From Hyphomicrobiales bacterium (GTDB lineage Bacteria; Pseudomonadota; Alphaproteobacteria; Rhizobiales; Xanthobacteraceae): DNA of 39,662 bases. The stretch's first letter is position 1. The number at the start of each line of letters is the position of its first letter. Location of the stretch: positions 1 through 39,662 of the forward strand of contig JAFKKP010000311.1 of the NCBI GenBank assembly GCA_017305515.1, written 5' to 3'. Shown here in pieces: positions 12,144 through 21,771 of the stretch. The position numbers and the translations under genes are program-made. The notes under the pieces were generated by a model that made no database searches, had not been told where the DNA came from, and saw only the letters and a program-made list of their open reading frames with translations.

Positions 12144-14408
12144 ATGACCACAGCAGAGACGTCGGCAACCCCGTTTGATCCGTCTTTCGCCGAACCACGG
12201 TCGTGGTCGGTCCGCCGGCTTATGGCGCCCTTTGCGGTCGCGATTGCGCTGCTGTCGGCTTTTCTGACGTTCGTCGTCCTCACCGGGCTGACGCCTATCG
12301 TGCCGACCCACGAAGTGGTCGTTACTTTTCTGCTCATCAACGGTGCGACGATCCTGCTACTGCTCGCGATTATCGCGCGCGAGGTCTGGCAGGTGGTGCA
12401 GGCGAGGCGGCGAGGCCGTGCAGCGGCGCGTCTGCATGTGCAAACGGTCAGCCTCTTCTCGGTGATTGCCGTATTGCCGGCGGTGCTGGTGTCGATCGTG
12501 GCCAATGTGACCCTCGATCGCGGTCTTGATCGGCTGTTTTCGGTGCGCACGAAGGCGGTTATCGAGAATTCGCTGCTGGTCGCGAACGCATACGTCTACG
12601 AGCATGCGCAACTGATACGCGGCGACATCATTGGAATGGCGAGCGATATTACGCGCGCGCGTCCGCTGTACGATCAGGACCGCGAATCCTTCCGCAATCT
12701 GCTGACGAGCACGGCGGCCTCGCGAAATCTTCCCGGCGCCATGCTGATCGACAAGAACCGTAATATTCTCGAATCCGCCGCAACCGGCATCCAGCAAAAT
12801 TTCCTTACGCCAGCGCCCGAGTTCCTCAGTAACGTCACCGAGGACGAGCCGCAAATCGGCGTATTCGTCGAACAGAATTATGTGGCGGCTGTCATCCGAT
12901 TGCGGGCATTCGAGGATACATTTCTTTACGTTGCACGGCTTCTCGATCCTCGCGTCGTCGCGCAGTTGCGTCAGACCCAGGCGAGCGTGAAGGAATATGC
13001 CGAACTTGAATCGCGCAGACTCGGTATCCAGGTTGCGTTCGCCCTGATGTTCACTGTGATCGCGCTGACAGTTCTGATGTCCTCGGTGCTGATCGGATTG
13101 AATTTCGCCAACTGGCTTGTCGCACCGATCCGGCGATTGATGGGCGCAGCCAATCTCGTTTCGACCGGCAATCTTCACGTTCAGGTGCCGGTGATCCGTT
13201 CCGAAGGCGATCTCGCGCATCTCGGCGAAACCTTCAACAAAATGACGCAGGAGTTGCGCACGCAGCGCGATGAACTGGTGAGCGCCAGCGACGTGATCGA
13301 CAGCCGGCGGCGATTCATCGAAGCGGTTTTGTCATCGGCCAGCGCGGGCATCATCGGCGTCGATGGCAGCGGAAAAATTGCGATCCTCAACCGTTCGGCC
13401 GAGAAGCTGATCGGCCATCCCGAGTCGGAGGCGCTGGATCATCCGCTGTCCGAAATCGTGCCGGAATTGGATGGACTGATGGAAACGGCGCGAAGCAGCG
13501 CGCAAAGGCTGGTGCAGGGCGAGATTGAGATCAGCCGCGATACGGTTGAGCGCACGCTTTCGGTTCGCGTCAGTTCTGAGCAGACCGGTCAGTCGAATGA
13601 GAGTTACATCATTACCCTTGACGACATCACCGATCTCGTCAAAGCGCAGCGGACCTCGGCTTGGGCCGACGTGGCGCGGCGCATTGCGCATGAAATCAAG
13701 AATCCGCTGACGCCGATTCAGCTTTCGGCGGAGCGGTTGCGGCGGAAATTCGGAAAATCGATTACCGACGACCGCGCGGTATTCGACCAGTGCACCGACA
13801 CCATTGTTCGTCAGGTGGACGACATCAGAAAGATGGTGGACGAGTTCTCAAAGTTCGCGCGTATGCCGAAGCCCGTCATCGAGGGCGAGGATGTCGCCGA
13901 TGCGGTGCGACAGACCGTCTTCCTGATGCGTGTCGGTTCGCCCGACATCGACATCGAAGTCGATATTAAGCAGGAGCCGATGCACGCTAAATTCGACAGG
14001 CGGCTCATTTCTCAGGGTTTAACGAATATCATCAAGAATGCGACCGAAGCAATCGGCGCGGTTCCTCCGGGCGAGATCGGGCGGGGTCGCATAGACGTTA
14101 TCGCGGCGCGTGAAGACGACGATATTGTCATCGACGTTGTCGATAATGGCATCGGGCTACCGAAAGAAAGTCGCGCGCGATTGCTCGAACCGTATGTGAC
14201 GACGCGCGAGAAGGGCACCGGCCTTGGTCTCGCCATCGTTGGGCGCGTTCTGGAAGATCACGGCGGCCGGATCGAATTGAACGATGCGTCGGTATTGCGT
14301 CCGGGCGCGCGCGGCGCGTGGGTGCGCATGAGATTCAAGGTGTCCGGTCACGCGGCGTCGGCCGATGCAAGTGTCGGAAAACAAGCAGAACCCGTAAACG
14401 GCAAGTAA
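12144..14408 (+). CDS. ntrY: Membrane sensor kinase NtrY
   Basis: Histidine kinase of 754 residues, partner of NtrX. Two N-terminal membrane helices (about 28-50 and 58-80) and a third (about 98-118) precede an extracytoplasmic sensor region. A further membrane helix (about 296-322, from VAFALMFTVIALTVLMSSVL) leads into a HAMP linker (LVAPIRRLMGAANLVSTG), a PAS domain (from about 390, SSASAGIIGVDGSGKIAILN), and the phospho-acceptor helix with His516 ([20 protein letters not shown]). The ATPase domain follows, with NIIKNATEAI, DVVDNGIGLP and KGTGLGLAI. NtrYX is linked to nitrogen metabolism and, in some species, redox or envelope control. The start lacks an obvious ribosome site. ntrX follows after 18 bases. 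Confidence 0.97.
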   Translation: MTTAETSATPFDPSFAEPRSWSVRRLMAPFAVAIALLSAFLTFVVLTGLTPIVPTHEVVVTFLLINGATILLLLAIIAREVWQVVQARRRGRAAARLHVQTVSLFSVIAVLPAVLVSIVANVTLDRGLDRLFSVRTKAVIENSLLVANAYVYEHAQLIRGDIIGMASDITRARPLYDQDRESFRNLLTSTAASRNLPGAMLIDKNRNILESAATGIQQNFLTPAPEFLSNVTEDEPQIGVFVEQNYVAAVIRLRAFEDTFLYVARLLDPRVVAQLRQTQASVKEYAELESRRLGIQVAFALMFTVIALTVLMSSVLIGLNFANWLVAPIRRLMGAANLVSTGNLHVQVPVIRSEGDLAHLGETFNKMTQELRTQRDELVSASDVIDSRRRFIEAVLSSASAGIIGVDGSGKIAILNRSAEKLIGHPESEALDHPLSEIVPELDGLMETARSSAQRLVQGEIEISRDTVERTLSVRVSSEQTGQSNESYIITLDDITDLVKAQRTSAWADVARRIAHEIKNPLTPIQLSAERLRRKFGKSITDDRAVFDQCTDTIVRQVDDIRKMVDEFSKFARMPKPVIEGEDVADAVRQTVFLMRVGSPDIDIEVDIKQEPMHAKFDRRLISQGLTNIIKNATEAIGAVPPGEIGRGRIDVIAAREDDDIVIDVVDNGIGLPKESRARLLEPYVTTREKGTGLGLAIVGRVLEDHGGRIELNDASVLRPGARGAWVRMRFKVSGHAASADASVGKQAEPVNGK

Positions 14409-14426
14409 GACAGCAGGCGGAAATAC

Positions 14427-15797
14427 ATGGCGAACGACATCCTCATTGTTGACGACGAAGCAGACATCCGCGATCTCGTTGCGGGAATTCTCGATGACGA
14501 GGGGTTCAATACGCGGACTGCGCGCGAAAGCGATTCCGCGCTGGCTGAAATTTCTGCGCGGCGTCCGAACCTAATTTTTCTCGACATCTGGCTTCAGGGC
14601 AGCAAACTCGACGGCTTGCAACTGCTCGAGCAGATCAAGCGCGATTATCCCGATGTGCCGGTCGTGATGATCTCCGGTCATGGCAACATTGAAACAGCTG
14701 TCGCTGCGATCAAGCGCGGCGCTTACGACTTCATTGAGAAACCCTTCAAGGCGGACCGTCTCGTCCTGGTGGCGAACCGCGCGCTGGAAACCTCGCGCCT
14801 CAAGCGTGAGGTGAGGGAGTTGAAGCAGCACGCGCCTTCTTCCGGCACGCTGGTTGGAAAGTCGCCCTGTATGAACCAGCTTCGGCAAACCATTGATCGC
14901 GCTGCAAAGGCGAACAGCCGCATCATGGTTGTCGGGCCATCGGGCGGCGGCAAGGAATTGGCAGCGCGGACGCTGCATTCGATGTCGCCGCGCGCGGAGG
15001 GACCGTTCGTCGTCATCAACGCGGCTGCAATTACACCGGAGCGGATGGAAGTCGAACTGTTCGGCGTTGAATTGTCCGACGGCGAAACGGGCCGCAAGCC
15101 GGGTGCGTTGGAAGAGGCACATGGCGGCACGCTCTTCATCGACGAAATCGCCGACATGCCGCGCGAGACACAGAACAGAATTCTCCGTGTGCTCGTCGAT
15201 CAGACATTCCAGCGCGTCGGCGGCACCGCGCGGGTCAGCGTCGATGTCCGGATTATTTCGTCGACAGCCCGAAATCTCGAAGCAGAAATTTCCGAGGGCC
15301 GTTTTCGCGAGGATCTCTATCACCGCCTCTCCGTCGTGCCGATCCGCGTTCCCCCCTTGTCGGAACGCCGCGAAGACATTCCCGAACTGGTCGAATATTT
15401 CATGGACCAGATTTCCACCGCGACGGGACTGCCGAAGCGGCAGATTGGCGAAGATGCGATGGCTGTGCTCCAGTCGCATGTTTGGCCGGGCAACGTCCGC
15501 CAGCTTCGCAACAATGTCGAGCGCGTCATGATTCTCGCCGGCGGCGACCCCGAAGCAACGATCAGTGCCGACATGCTTCCGCAGGATGTGGGATCGATGG
15601 TGCCTGCCATGCCGACCGGTAATAACGGCGAGCACATCATGGGCTTGCCGCTGCGCGAGGCGCGCGAGGTTTTCGAGCGTGACTATCTGATCGCGCAGAT
15701 CAGCCGCTTCTCCGGCAATATTTCCCGCACGGCTGAATTTGTCGGCATGGAGCGTTCGGCGCTTCATCGCAAGCTCAAGGCGCTGGGTGTCGGCTAG
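14427..15797 (+). CDS. ntrX: Response regulator NtrX
   Basis: Response regulator of 456 residues with receiver (phosphorylated Asp53 in FLDIWLQG), AAA+ and Fis-type DNA-binding parts (SRTAEFVGMERSALHRKLKALG). The AAA+ domain is altered relative to NtrC. Walker A reads GPSGGGKE (170-177), and where NtrC has GAFTGA this protein reads LFGVELSDGETG (211-222), so the sigma-54 contact loop is missing. Walker B (GGTLFIDEIADMP) and the VWPGNVRQLRNNVERV block remain. Some alphaproteobacterial NtrX proteins are reported to act without sigma-54, which fits. The ribosome site is AGGCGG before ATG 14427. The next gene starts 3 bases after the stop. Confidence 0.97.
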   Translation: MANDILIVDDEADIRDLVAGILDDEGFNTRTARESDSALAEISARRPNLIFLDIWLQGSKLDGLQLLEQIKRDYPDVPVVMISGHGNIETAVAAIKRGAYDFIEKPFKADRLVLVANRALETSRLKREVRELKQHAPSSGTLVGKSPCMNQLRQTIDRAAKANSRIMVVGPSGGGKELAARTLHSMSPRAEGPFVVINAAAITPERMEVELFGVELSDGETGRKPGALEEAHGGTLFIDEIADMPRETQNRILRVLVDQTFQRVGGTARVSVDVRIISSTARNLEAEISEGRFREDLYHRLSVVPIRVPPLSERREDIPELVEYFMDQISTATGLPKRQIGEDAMAVLQSHVWPGNVRQLRNNVERVMILAGGDPEATISADMLPQDVGSMVPAMPTGNNGEHIMGLPLREAREVFERDYLIAQISRFSGNISRTAEFVGMERSALHRKLKALGVG

Positions 15798-15800
15798 CGA

Positions 15801-16658
15801 ATGTCACGCATTGCGTATGTGAACGGCCGGTACCGCGATATTCGCGATGCCAGCGTGAATATCGAAGACCGCGGCTATCAGTTCTCTGATGGCGTGTACG
15901 AGGTTTGCGAGGTGCGCGGCGGAAAGATCGTCGATCTTCCTCGGCACATGACGCGATTGCAGCGATCGTTGCGCGAATTGCAAATTGCGATGCCGATGCA
16001 GCTTACGTCTCTTGAGGCCGTCATTCACGAGGTGACGCGCCGAAATCGCGTGACTTACGGGATTGTCTATCTTCAGGTCACGCGCGGCGTCGCGCGGCGC
16101 GATCATGCATTTCCCGCTCAAGCGGTGCGGCCCGCTGTTGTCGTCACCGCGCGCAGTCTGAACTTCGATAAAAATCAGGAAACGGCGGCACGGGGGATCG
16201 GCGTCATCACGATTCCTGAAAACCGGTGGCCGCGTGTCGATATTAAGTCGGTCGCTTTGCTGCCGAACGTATTGGCGAAGCAACAGGCTCGCGAGAAGGG
16301 TGCGTACGAGGCATGGTTCGTCGATAGCGACGGACACGTCACCGAAGGGGCATCCAGCAATGCATGGATCGTCACTGGCGACGGCAAGGTCGTTACGCGC
16401 TCCGCGGATCAGGGTATTCTTGCCGGCGTCACCCGTGCAGTGCTCAGGGACGTTATCGCATCCCTCCAAATGAGCCTGGAGGAACGGCCCTTTACGCCTG
16501 CTGAGGCTTATGGCGCCGCCGAAGCCTTTGTCACGGCATCCAGCCAGATCGTCATGCCGGTGGTCACGATCGACAGCCGGCCGGTCGCAGACGGCAAGCC
16601 GGGCCCTGTCGCGACGCGCCTGCGTGAACAATTTCACCGATTTTCTGCATTTTCGTGA
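15801..16658 (+). CDS. D-amino-acid aminotransferase (PLP fold type IV)
   Basis: Protein of 285 residues of the branched-chain/D-amino-acid transaminase class (fold type IV). The N-terminal YVNGRYRDIRDASVNIEDRGYQFSDGVYEV segment (given in part) is typical of D-alanine transaminases and 4-amino-4-deoxychorismate lyases. Lys149 (RVDIKSVALLPNVLAKQQA) is the expected PLP-binding lysine, and VTEGASSNAWIV is the phosphate-binding loop. D-specific transaminases make D-glutamate and D-alanine for peptidoglycan from 2-oxo acids. The gene is packed 3 bases behind ntrX and ahead of hfq. From memory this order recurs in Bradyrhizobium relatives. Exact specificity cannot be read from the sequence. Confidence 0.9.
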   Translation: MSRIAYVNGRYRDIRDASVNIEDRGYQFSDGVYEVCEVRGGKIVDLPRHMTRLQRSLRELQIAMPMQLTSLEAVIHEVTRRNRVTYGIVYLQVTRGVARRDHAFPAQAVRPAVVVTARSLNFDKNQETAARGIGVITIPENRWPRVDIKSVALLPNVLAKQQAREKGAYEAWFVDSDGHVTEGASSNAWIVTGDGKVVTRSADQGILAGVTRAVLRDVIASLQMSLEERPFTPAEAYGAAEAFVTASSQIVMPVVTIDSRPVADGKPGPVATRLREQFHRFSAFS

Positions 16659-16699
16659 CGTTTGCCATTTCGCTATGCGGACAAGGGAACCCGCTGGAC

Positions 16700-16728
16700 T
16701 TGCCTATCAATCGGGCCTGCCGTTTAAT
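16700..16728 (+). promoter_or_regulatory. Candidate sigma-70-type promoter of hfq
   Basis: TTGCCT (16700-16705), a 17-base spacer, and TTTAAT (16723-16728) lie in the 184-base gap between the transaminase gene and hfq. Spacing is ideal and both boxes are close to consensus. A start here would give an hfq leader of about 105 bases. It has not been tested; stated from pattern only. Confidence 0.45.
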
Positions 16729-16842
16729 CGTGCGGCAGCACCCGGAGGGGGATCTCAGGGAACGCAGGCAGCCGAACCGATGACCCGGACAGGGCGGGGT
16801 TTGGCCAAATAAAAAGAAACAACGAGACTGCGGGACAAAAAA

Positions 16843-17091
16843 ATGGCGACAGAGCGCGCTCAAAATCTACAAGACACCTTCCTCAATCACGTTCGCAAAA
16901 CCAAAACGCCGCTGACTATCTTTCTGGTCAATGGAGTAAAGTTGCAGGGCATTGTCACATGGTTCGACAATTTCTGTCTTCTGCTTCGGCGCGACGGTCA
17001 TTCGCAGCTTGTCTACAAGCATGCGATTTCGACGATCATGCCTGGCGCTCCGGTCCAGTTGTTCGAAGGCGGCGAGGACGCGCCAGCTTGA
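16843..17091 (+). CDS. hfq: RNA chaperone Hfq
   Basis: Small Sm-fold protein of 82 residues that forms a ring, binds small RNAs and pairs them with target mRNAs. It shows the whole conserved core: [30 protein letters not shown] (Sm1), [20 protein letters not shown] (Sm2 with the YKHA motif), and a short acidic tail EGGEDAPA typical of alphaproteobacteria. The start ATG 16843 matches the family start [11 protein letters not shown]. hflX follows 12 bases after the stop, the classical hfq-hflX pairing. Confidence 0.99.
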   Translation: MATERAQNLQDTFLNHVRKTKTPLTIFLVNGVKLQGIVTWFDNFCLLLRRDGHSQLVYKHAISTIMPGAPVQLFEGGEDAPA

Positions 17092-17103
17092 GATTGATCT
17101 AAA

Positions 17104-18477
17104 GTGAGACCCCAGAGTTTCGACGGGGGCGTCGATCGGCCAATAGCCGAAAAGGGGGAAACAACAGGGCGGGTGCTCGTCATCGGCCCCTACAAGCGTG
17201 CGCGTGGCGATGCGGACGCAATTGCAAGCAGTGGCTTGAGAAATTCCGAAGCGAGGCTTGAAGAGGCCGCAGGTCTCGCGCGCGCGATCGACCTGACTGT
17301 CGCCGCAGCGATCGTTGCGCCGCTCAACGACATCCGTCCGGCGACCTACCTCGGCAAAGGCAAAGTCGAGGAGTTTATCGCGCTTATCAAAGCCAGTTCA
17401 GTTGATCTGGTCGTCATGGACTGTGCGCTGTCGCCGGTCCAGCAGCGCAATCTTGAGAAGGAATGGGGCGTCAAGGTTCTCGATCGCACGGGCTTGATTC
17501 TGGAAATCTTCGGGCGCCGCGCGAAGACGCGCGAAGGCTCACTTCAAGTCGAGCTTGCGCATCTGAACTATCAGCGCAGCCGTCTCGTCAGATCGTGGAC
17601 TCATCTTGAGCGTCAGCGCGGCGGTTTCGGATTCATGGGCGGCCCCGGCGAAACGCAGATCGAGGCGGACCGCCGCATGATCGGTGAACGCATCGTGCGT
17701 CTCGAAAATGAATTGAAGAAGGTTCAGGCAACGCGCCGTCTGCACCGCGCCAGCCGTGAACGCGTGCCGTATCGGATTGTCGCACTTGTTGGCTATACCA
17801 ACGCCGGAAAATCGACACTCTTCAATCGTCTGACCCGCGCCGACGTTCAGGCGGCGGACATGCTGTTTGCAACTCTCGATCCGACACTCCGTGCGCTTAT
17901 ATTGCCTCATGGTGGAAAGGCGATGTTGTCGGACACTGTGGGTTTCATTTCGGATTTGCCGACCATGCTGGTTGCCGCCTTCCGTGCAACGCTCGAAGAG
18001 GTGATGCAGGCCGACGTCGTTCTGCACGTTCGCGACATCTCGCACGACGATGCTGAAGCCCAGCAGCGCGATGTCGATGCGGTGCTGCGACAACTCGACG
18101 TCGATCCGGAAAATAGCCATCGCATTATTGAAGTCTGGAACAAAATTGACACTTTCCCTGTGGAGGAACGTGACAATCTCGCGAACATCGCCGCGCGACG
18201 GCCTGCCGAGCGTCCGGTGTTTCTCGTGTCTGCCGTGACCGGCGAGGGCGTCGATGAGTTACTATCCGCCATCGAAAATCGGTTGGCTGCGACAAAGGTG
18301 ACGCTCGATCTGTCCATTGATGCCTCCGACGGCGCCGGGATCAGTTGGCTTCACCGCAATTCCGAGGTGCTCGACAAGCATCTGGAGCAGGGCCGCTTCA
18401 TTATGACAGTCCGGGTCGATGAAACGAAAAGCGATTTAACCAAGAGCAAATTTGGCGCGGTGCCGAGCGTCCACTGA
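17104..18477 (+). CDS. hflX: Ribosome-associated GTPase HflX
   Basis: GTPase of 457 residues that binds the large ribosomal subunit and splits stalled or heat-damaged ribosomes. The N-terminal HflX domain contains AARAIDL-like helices, the glycine-rich TYLGKGKVEEF segment and RNLEKEWGVKVLDRTGLILEIF. A helical hairpin with GGFGFMGGPGETQIEADRR follows. The GTPase part shows G1 GYTNAGKS, G3 DTVGFISDLP and G4 NKID, with the SAVTGEG block as G5. Start is a GTG at 17104, giving MRPQSFDGG; no strong alternative start is nearby. The C-terminal extension after residue 400 (SWLHRNSEVL...FIMTVRVDE) is usual for this family. Confidence 0.96.
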   Translation: MRPQSFDGGVDRPIAEKGETTGRVLVIGPYKRARGDADAIASSGLRNSEARLEEAAGLARAIDLTVAAAIVAPLNDIRPATYLGKGKVEEFIALIKASSVDLVVMDCALSPVQQRNLEKEWGVKVLDRTGLILEIFGRRAKTREGSLQVELAHLNYQRSRLVRSWTHLERQRGGFGFMGGPGETQIEADRRMIGERIVRLENELKKVQATRRLHRASRERVPYRIVALVGYTNAGKSTLFNRLTRADVQAADMLFATLDPTLRALILPHGGKAMLSDTVGFISDLPTMLVAAFRATLEEVMQADVVLHVRDISHDDAEAQQRDVDAVLRQLDVDPENSHRIIEVWNKIDTFPVEERDNLANIAARRPAERPVFLVSAVTGEGVDELLSAIENRLAATKVTLDLSIDASDGAGISWLHRNSEVLDKHLEQGRFIMTVRVDETKSDLTKSKFGAVPSVH

Positions 18478-18529
18478 GATGTGCAACGCAGCCCCGCCAC
18501 GGGAGGCGGACAGCAGTTGAAGGAAGTCC

Positions 18530-18557
18530 TTGACCCGGCCAAGACGAGGTTTATTCA
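18530..18557 (+). promoter_or_regulatory. Weak candidate promoter of the aldehyde dehydrogenase gene
   Basis: TTGACC (18530-18535), a 16-base spacer and TATTCA (18552-18557) lie in the 119-base gap after hflX. The -35 box is good, the -10 box poor. It would give a leader of about 35 bases. Low confidence. Confidence 0.3.
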
Positions 18558-18596
18558 TCGCGGCCAACAAATGACAACAAACCCGAGGAGACCGGC

Positions 18597-20033
18597 GTGA
18601 CGTATCCGAATGTAGAACTCCATATCGACGGCAAATGGCGTCCGAGCAATTCCGGCAAGACCATCGCTGTCATTAACCCGGCGACCGAAGACAAGATCGG
18701 GACCGTAGCGCACGCGGAGAAAGCGGACCTCGATGAGGCACTCGCTGCGGCTGAAAAAGGGTTCAAGGCCTGGCGTGCGGTTGCGCCATTCGACCGTGCC
18801 AAGGTGATGCACAAGGCCGCAGCCTTGCTGCGCGAACGCGCCGATACAATTGCACCGTTGATGGTGGCCGAGCAGGGCAAGACGCTCATCGAAGCCAAGG
18901 GCGAAACGCTTGCCGCCGCCGACGTGATCGAGTGGTTCGCCGAGGAGGGCAAACGATCCTACGGCCGTGTCATTCCGGCGCGCGGTCCCGGAATTTATCA
19001 GCTGGCTGTGAAGGAGCCCGTGGGCCCTGTCGCCGCCTTCACGCCGTGGAATTTCCCGATCAATCAGGTGGTGCGAAAGCTGTCCGCAGCACTCGCGGCC
19101 GGATGCTCGATCATCGTCAAGGCACCGGAAGAAACGCCTGCGTCGCCAGCCGAACTGATCCGCGCATTTGTCGATGCAGGGTTGCCGGCCGGCACGGTCA
19201 ATCTGGTTTACGGCGTGCCGTCCGAGATTTCCGAATATCTCATTCCGCATCCGACGATCCGCAAAATTTCGTTCACCGGATCGACCAACGTCGGCAAGCA
19301 ACTTTCCGCGCTCGCCGGTTTGCACATGAAGCGCGCGACGATGGAGTTGGGCGGTCATGCGCCCGTCATCGTATTCAATGACGCCGATGTCGATGCGGCG
19401 GCAAAAATCATGAGCGCTGCGAAATATCGTAACGCCGGACAGGTTTGTATTTCACCGACGCGCTTCATGGTGCAGGACGGCGTCTACGACAAATTCATCG
19501 AACAGTTCGTAGCCAACACGAAGAAGGTGAAGGTCGGAAACGGCATGGACAAGGAATCCCGGATGGGCTCGCTGGCCAATCCGCGACGCGTCGATGCCAT
19601 CGAGAAGATGGTGCAGGACGCCGTCTCGAAGGGTGCGAAAGTCGCGACCGGCGGCAACCGTATCGGCAACAAGGGTTTCTTCTTCGAGCCGACCGTCGTC
19701 ACCGACGTGCCGAAGGATGCGCGCGCGATGAGCGAAGAACCTTTCGGCCCGCTGGCGCTGATTTCTCCGTTCTCGAAGTTCGATGAGGCAGCCGAGGAGG
19801 CCAATCGGCTTCCTTTCGGCCTCGCGTCCTACGCGTTCACAAGCTCGACCAAGACGGCGACCGCAATCGGGTCGGCAATCGAAGCCGGAATGGTGTCAAT
19901 CAACTCGTTCGGTCTGGCTCTGCCGGAAACGCCGTTCGGCGGCGTCAAGGATTCCGGGCACGGTTCGGAAGGTGGCACCGAGGCGATGGAGGCCTATTTC
20001 AATACGAAGTTCATCACGCAGACCGGCGTTTGA
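18597..20033 (+). CDS. NAD-dependent aldehyde dehydrogenase, succinate-semialdehyde type
   Basis: Aldehyde dehydrogenase of 478 residues. Cofactor and catalytic motifs are clear: [22 protein letters not shown], the [11 protein letters not shown] Rossmann turn, [12 protein letters not shown] with the general-base Glu, and [12 protein letters not shown] with the nucleophile Cys284. [10 protein letters not shown] and [15 protein letters not shown] close the fold. The sequence resembles succinate-semialdehyde dehydrogenases (GABA degradation); related glycolaldehyde or aldonate-semialdehyde enzymes cannot be excluded. The GTG start at 18597 is supported by a strong GAGGAGA ribosome site. A clear terminator 24 bases past the stop marks it as the end of a transcript. 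Confidence 0.93.
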   Translation: MTYPNVELHIDGKWRPSNSGKTIAVINPATEDKIGTVAHAEKADLDEALAAAEKGFKAWRAVAPFDRAKVMHKAAALLRERADTIAPLMVAEQGKTLIEAKGETLAAADVIEWFAEEGKRSYGRVIPARGPGIYQLAVKEPVGPVAAFTPWNFPINQVVRKLSAALAAGCSIIVKAPEETPASPAELIRAFVDAGLPAGTVNLVYGVPSEISEYLIPHPTIRKISFTGSTNVGKQLSALAGLHMKRATMELGGHAPVIVFNDADVDAAAKIMSAAKYRNAGQVCISPTRFMVQDGVYDKFIEQFVANTKKVKVGNGMDKESRMGSLANPRRVDAIEKMVQDAVSKGAKVATGGNRIGNKGFFFEPTVVTDVPKDARAMSEEPFGPLALISPFSKFDEAAEEANRLPFGLASYAFTSSTKTATAIGSAIEAGMVSINSFGLALPETPFGGVKDSGHGSEGGTEAMEAYFNTKFITQTGV

Positions 20034-20056
20034 TCGGTCCTTCGAAGTTCAAGATG

Positions 20057-20085
20057 AAGACGGCGGCTCGTTCCGCCGTCTTTTT
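20057..20085 (+). terminator. Rho-independent terminator after the aldehyde dehydrogenase gene
   Basis: AAGACGGCGG (20057-20066), loop CTCGTT, CCGCCGTCTT (20073-20082) form a perfect 10-bp GC-rich stem followed by TTTTT. This is a textbook intrinsic terminator for the plus strand. Its T-run reaches the stop codon of the convergent mazG gene, so the hairpin also lies directly behind mazG, though it has no T-run in that direction. Confidence 0.93.
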
Positions 20086-20906
20086 CATTTTTGCTCATGA
20101 TGCTTTGCTTCGTTCCAAAGCGAATCCATTTCGTCGAGATTCGATTGAACCAACGAGCGGCCGCGTTTCGCCAGCGTGCGTTCGATATAGCCAAATCGCC
20201 GCTCAAATTTAATATTGGCCTGGCGAAGGGCAGACTCCGGGTCCGCACCCGCATGACGCGCAAGGTTAACGACCGCGAATAACAGATCTCCGGTTTCGGC
20301 TGCAATTTGAGACTGGTCGCGTTCGTCAAGCGCGGATTCGATCTCGTCGGCTTCCTCACGGATTTTTGCGAGCACGGCGCGTGGATCGTTCCAGTCAAAC
20401 CCGACGGTAGATGCCTTGGCCTGTAGCTGCAATGCCCGCGCCAGCGCAGGCTGTCCTTGTTTGACGGAGGAGAGCAACCCGGTATCGTTGCCTGACGCGT
20501 CCGGATCTCGTGCGGCGCGTTCAGCCTTCTCCTCCGCCTTGATCCGGTGCCATGCGTCCTTGACCTCGTCCGGTGTCAATTTTCCCGCGCGCTCGCCGAA
20601 CACATGGGGATGACGGCGGATCATCTTCTGTGAGATCGCCTCGACGACATCGCCGAATGCGAACGCAGCTTGTTCTTCCGCCATCCGTGCGTGGAACACA
20701 ACCTGAAGCAAGAGATCGCCGAGTTCGTCCTTCAGATCGCCGAGATCGGCGCGCGCGATAGCGTCGGCAACCTCATGGGCTTCCTCAATCGTGTAGGGTG
20801 CGATGGTTGCGAAGGTCTGCTCCAGATCCCACGGACACCCGGTGCCGGGCGTCCGCAGCGTTGCCATGATGTTGAGCAGGTTTTCGATATTTTTTGATGG
20901 CGGCAT
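20085..20906 (-). CDS. mazG: Nucleoside triphosphate pyrophosphohydrolase MazG
   Basis: All-alpha NTP pyrophosphohydrolase of 273 residues that removes non-canonical NTPs and can lower ppGpp. Two MazG domains are visible. The first has GCPWDLEQTF, then EEAHEVADAI and DLKDELGDLLLQVVFHA; the second has EEADEIESAL and AAETGDLLFAVVNLAR. Both carry the metal-binding ExxE...ExxD pattern. GDLLLQVVFHARMAEE and RRHPHVFGE are family hallmarks. The linker (about 130-150) is charged and variable. It diverges from queC and converges on the aldehyde dehydrogenase, sharing its terminator. Confidence 0.97.
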   Translation of the reverse strand: MPPSKNIENLLNIMATLRTPGTGCPWDLEQTFATIAPYTIEEAHEVADAIARADLGDLKDELGDLLLQVVFHARMAEEQAAFAFGDVVEAISQKMIRRHPHVFGERAGKLTPDEVKDAWHRIKAEEKAERAARDPDASGNDTGLLSSVKQGQPALARALQLQAKASTVGFDWNDPRAVLAKIREEADEIESALDERDQSQIAAETGDLLFAVVNLARHAGADPESALRQANIKFERRFGYIERTLAKRGRSLVQSNLDEMDSLWNEAKHHEQK

Positions 20907-21000
20907 GACGCACCGGGGTTAGCAAGATCATAGGTCTATGCCGCAATTGAGAAGCTGAGACAATTGGCGATACAGTGGCAAGAATGCTAAGTGCTGTTGA

Positions 21001-21726
21001 ATGAGTGCGCATATTCAGGACAATTCGGCGTTGGTGCTTTTCTCCGGCGGGCAGGACTCGGCGACCTGTCTTGCTTGGGCGCTGGATCGGTTCGCGCATG
21101 TTGAGACAATCGGTTTCTCATACGGGCAGCGGCATATCGTAGAGCTTGAATGTCGTGAGCGTCTGAGTTCAGGCATCAAAGCCATGAAACCTGAATGGGC
21201 GCGAAAGCTCGGCGATGCGCACACACTGGATATTCCGACGCTCGGAGAGATTTCCGACACGGCGCTGACGCGTGATGTCGCGATCGAAATGGGCGAGGGC
21301 GGACTGCCGAACACCTTTGTGCCGGGACGCAATCTCGTTTTTCTGACGTTTGCCGCTGCGCTCGCTTATCGGCGCGGGATTGCAAACATCGTCGGCGGCA
21401 TGTGTGAGACCGATTTTTCCGGCTATCCGGATTGCCGCGATGAGACGATCAGGGCGCTCAATAGCGCGCTCAATCTTGGAATGGACAAGACATTCGAGTT
21501 GCACACGCCGTTGATGTGGCGCAGCAAGGCGCAGACATGGAAACTCGCTGAGGAACTCGGCGGAAGGACGCTGATCGATCTTATCGTCGAGCAATCCCAC
21601 ACATGCTATCTTGGGGAGCGCGGTTCGCGCCACGACTGGGGTTACGGATGCGGCGAGTGCCCGGCTTGCAGTCTGCGCGCTAAAGGATGGGCTGAATTTC
21701 AGGCCACTAAAGAATCGGTGCGGTAA
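21001..21726 (+). CDS. queC: 7-cyano-7-deazaguanine (preQ0) synthase
   Basis: ATP-dependent enzyme of 241 residues converting 7-carboxy-7-deazaguanine to preQ0 in queuosine synthesis. The PP-loop SGGQDS is at residues 15-20, followed by [25 protein letters not shown] and the [17 protein letters not shown] block are family hallmarks. A zinc site is formed by Cys202, Cys217, Cys220 and Cys223 (TCYLGERG...GCGECPAC). No preQ1-type riboswitch is visible in the 94-base gap before it. No other queuosine gene lies in the window. Confidence 0.97.
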   Translation: MSAHIQDNSALVLFSGGQDSATCLAWALDRFAHVETIGFSYGQRHIVELECRERLSSGIKAMKPEWARKLGDAHTLDIPTLGEISDTALTRDVAIEMGEGGLPNTFVPGRNLVFLTFAAALAYRRGIANIVGGMCETDFSGYPDCRDETIRALNSALNLGMDKTFELHTPLMWRSKAQTWKLAEELGGRTLIDLIVEQSHTCYLGERGSRHDWGYGCGECPACSLRAKGWAEFQATKESVR

Positions 21727-21771
21727 TCGGATTTTTGCGAAGTAGATTTTGGCGGGAGAGGCGACACCGTG

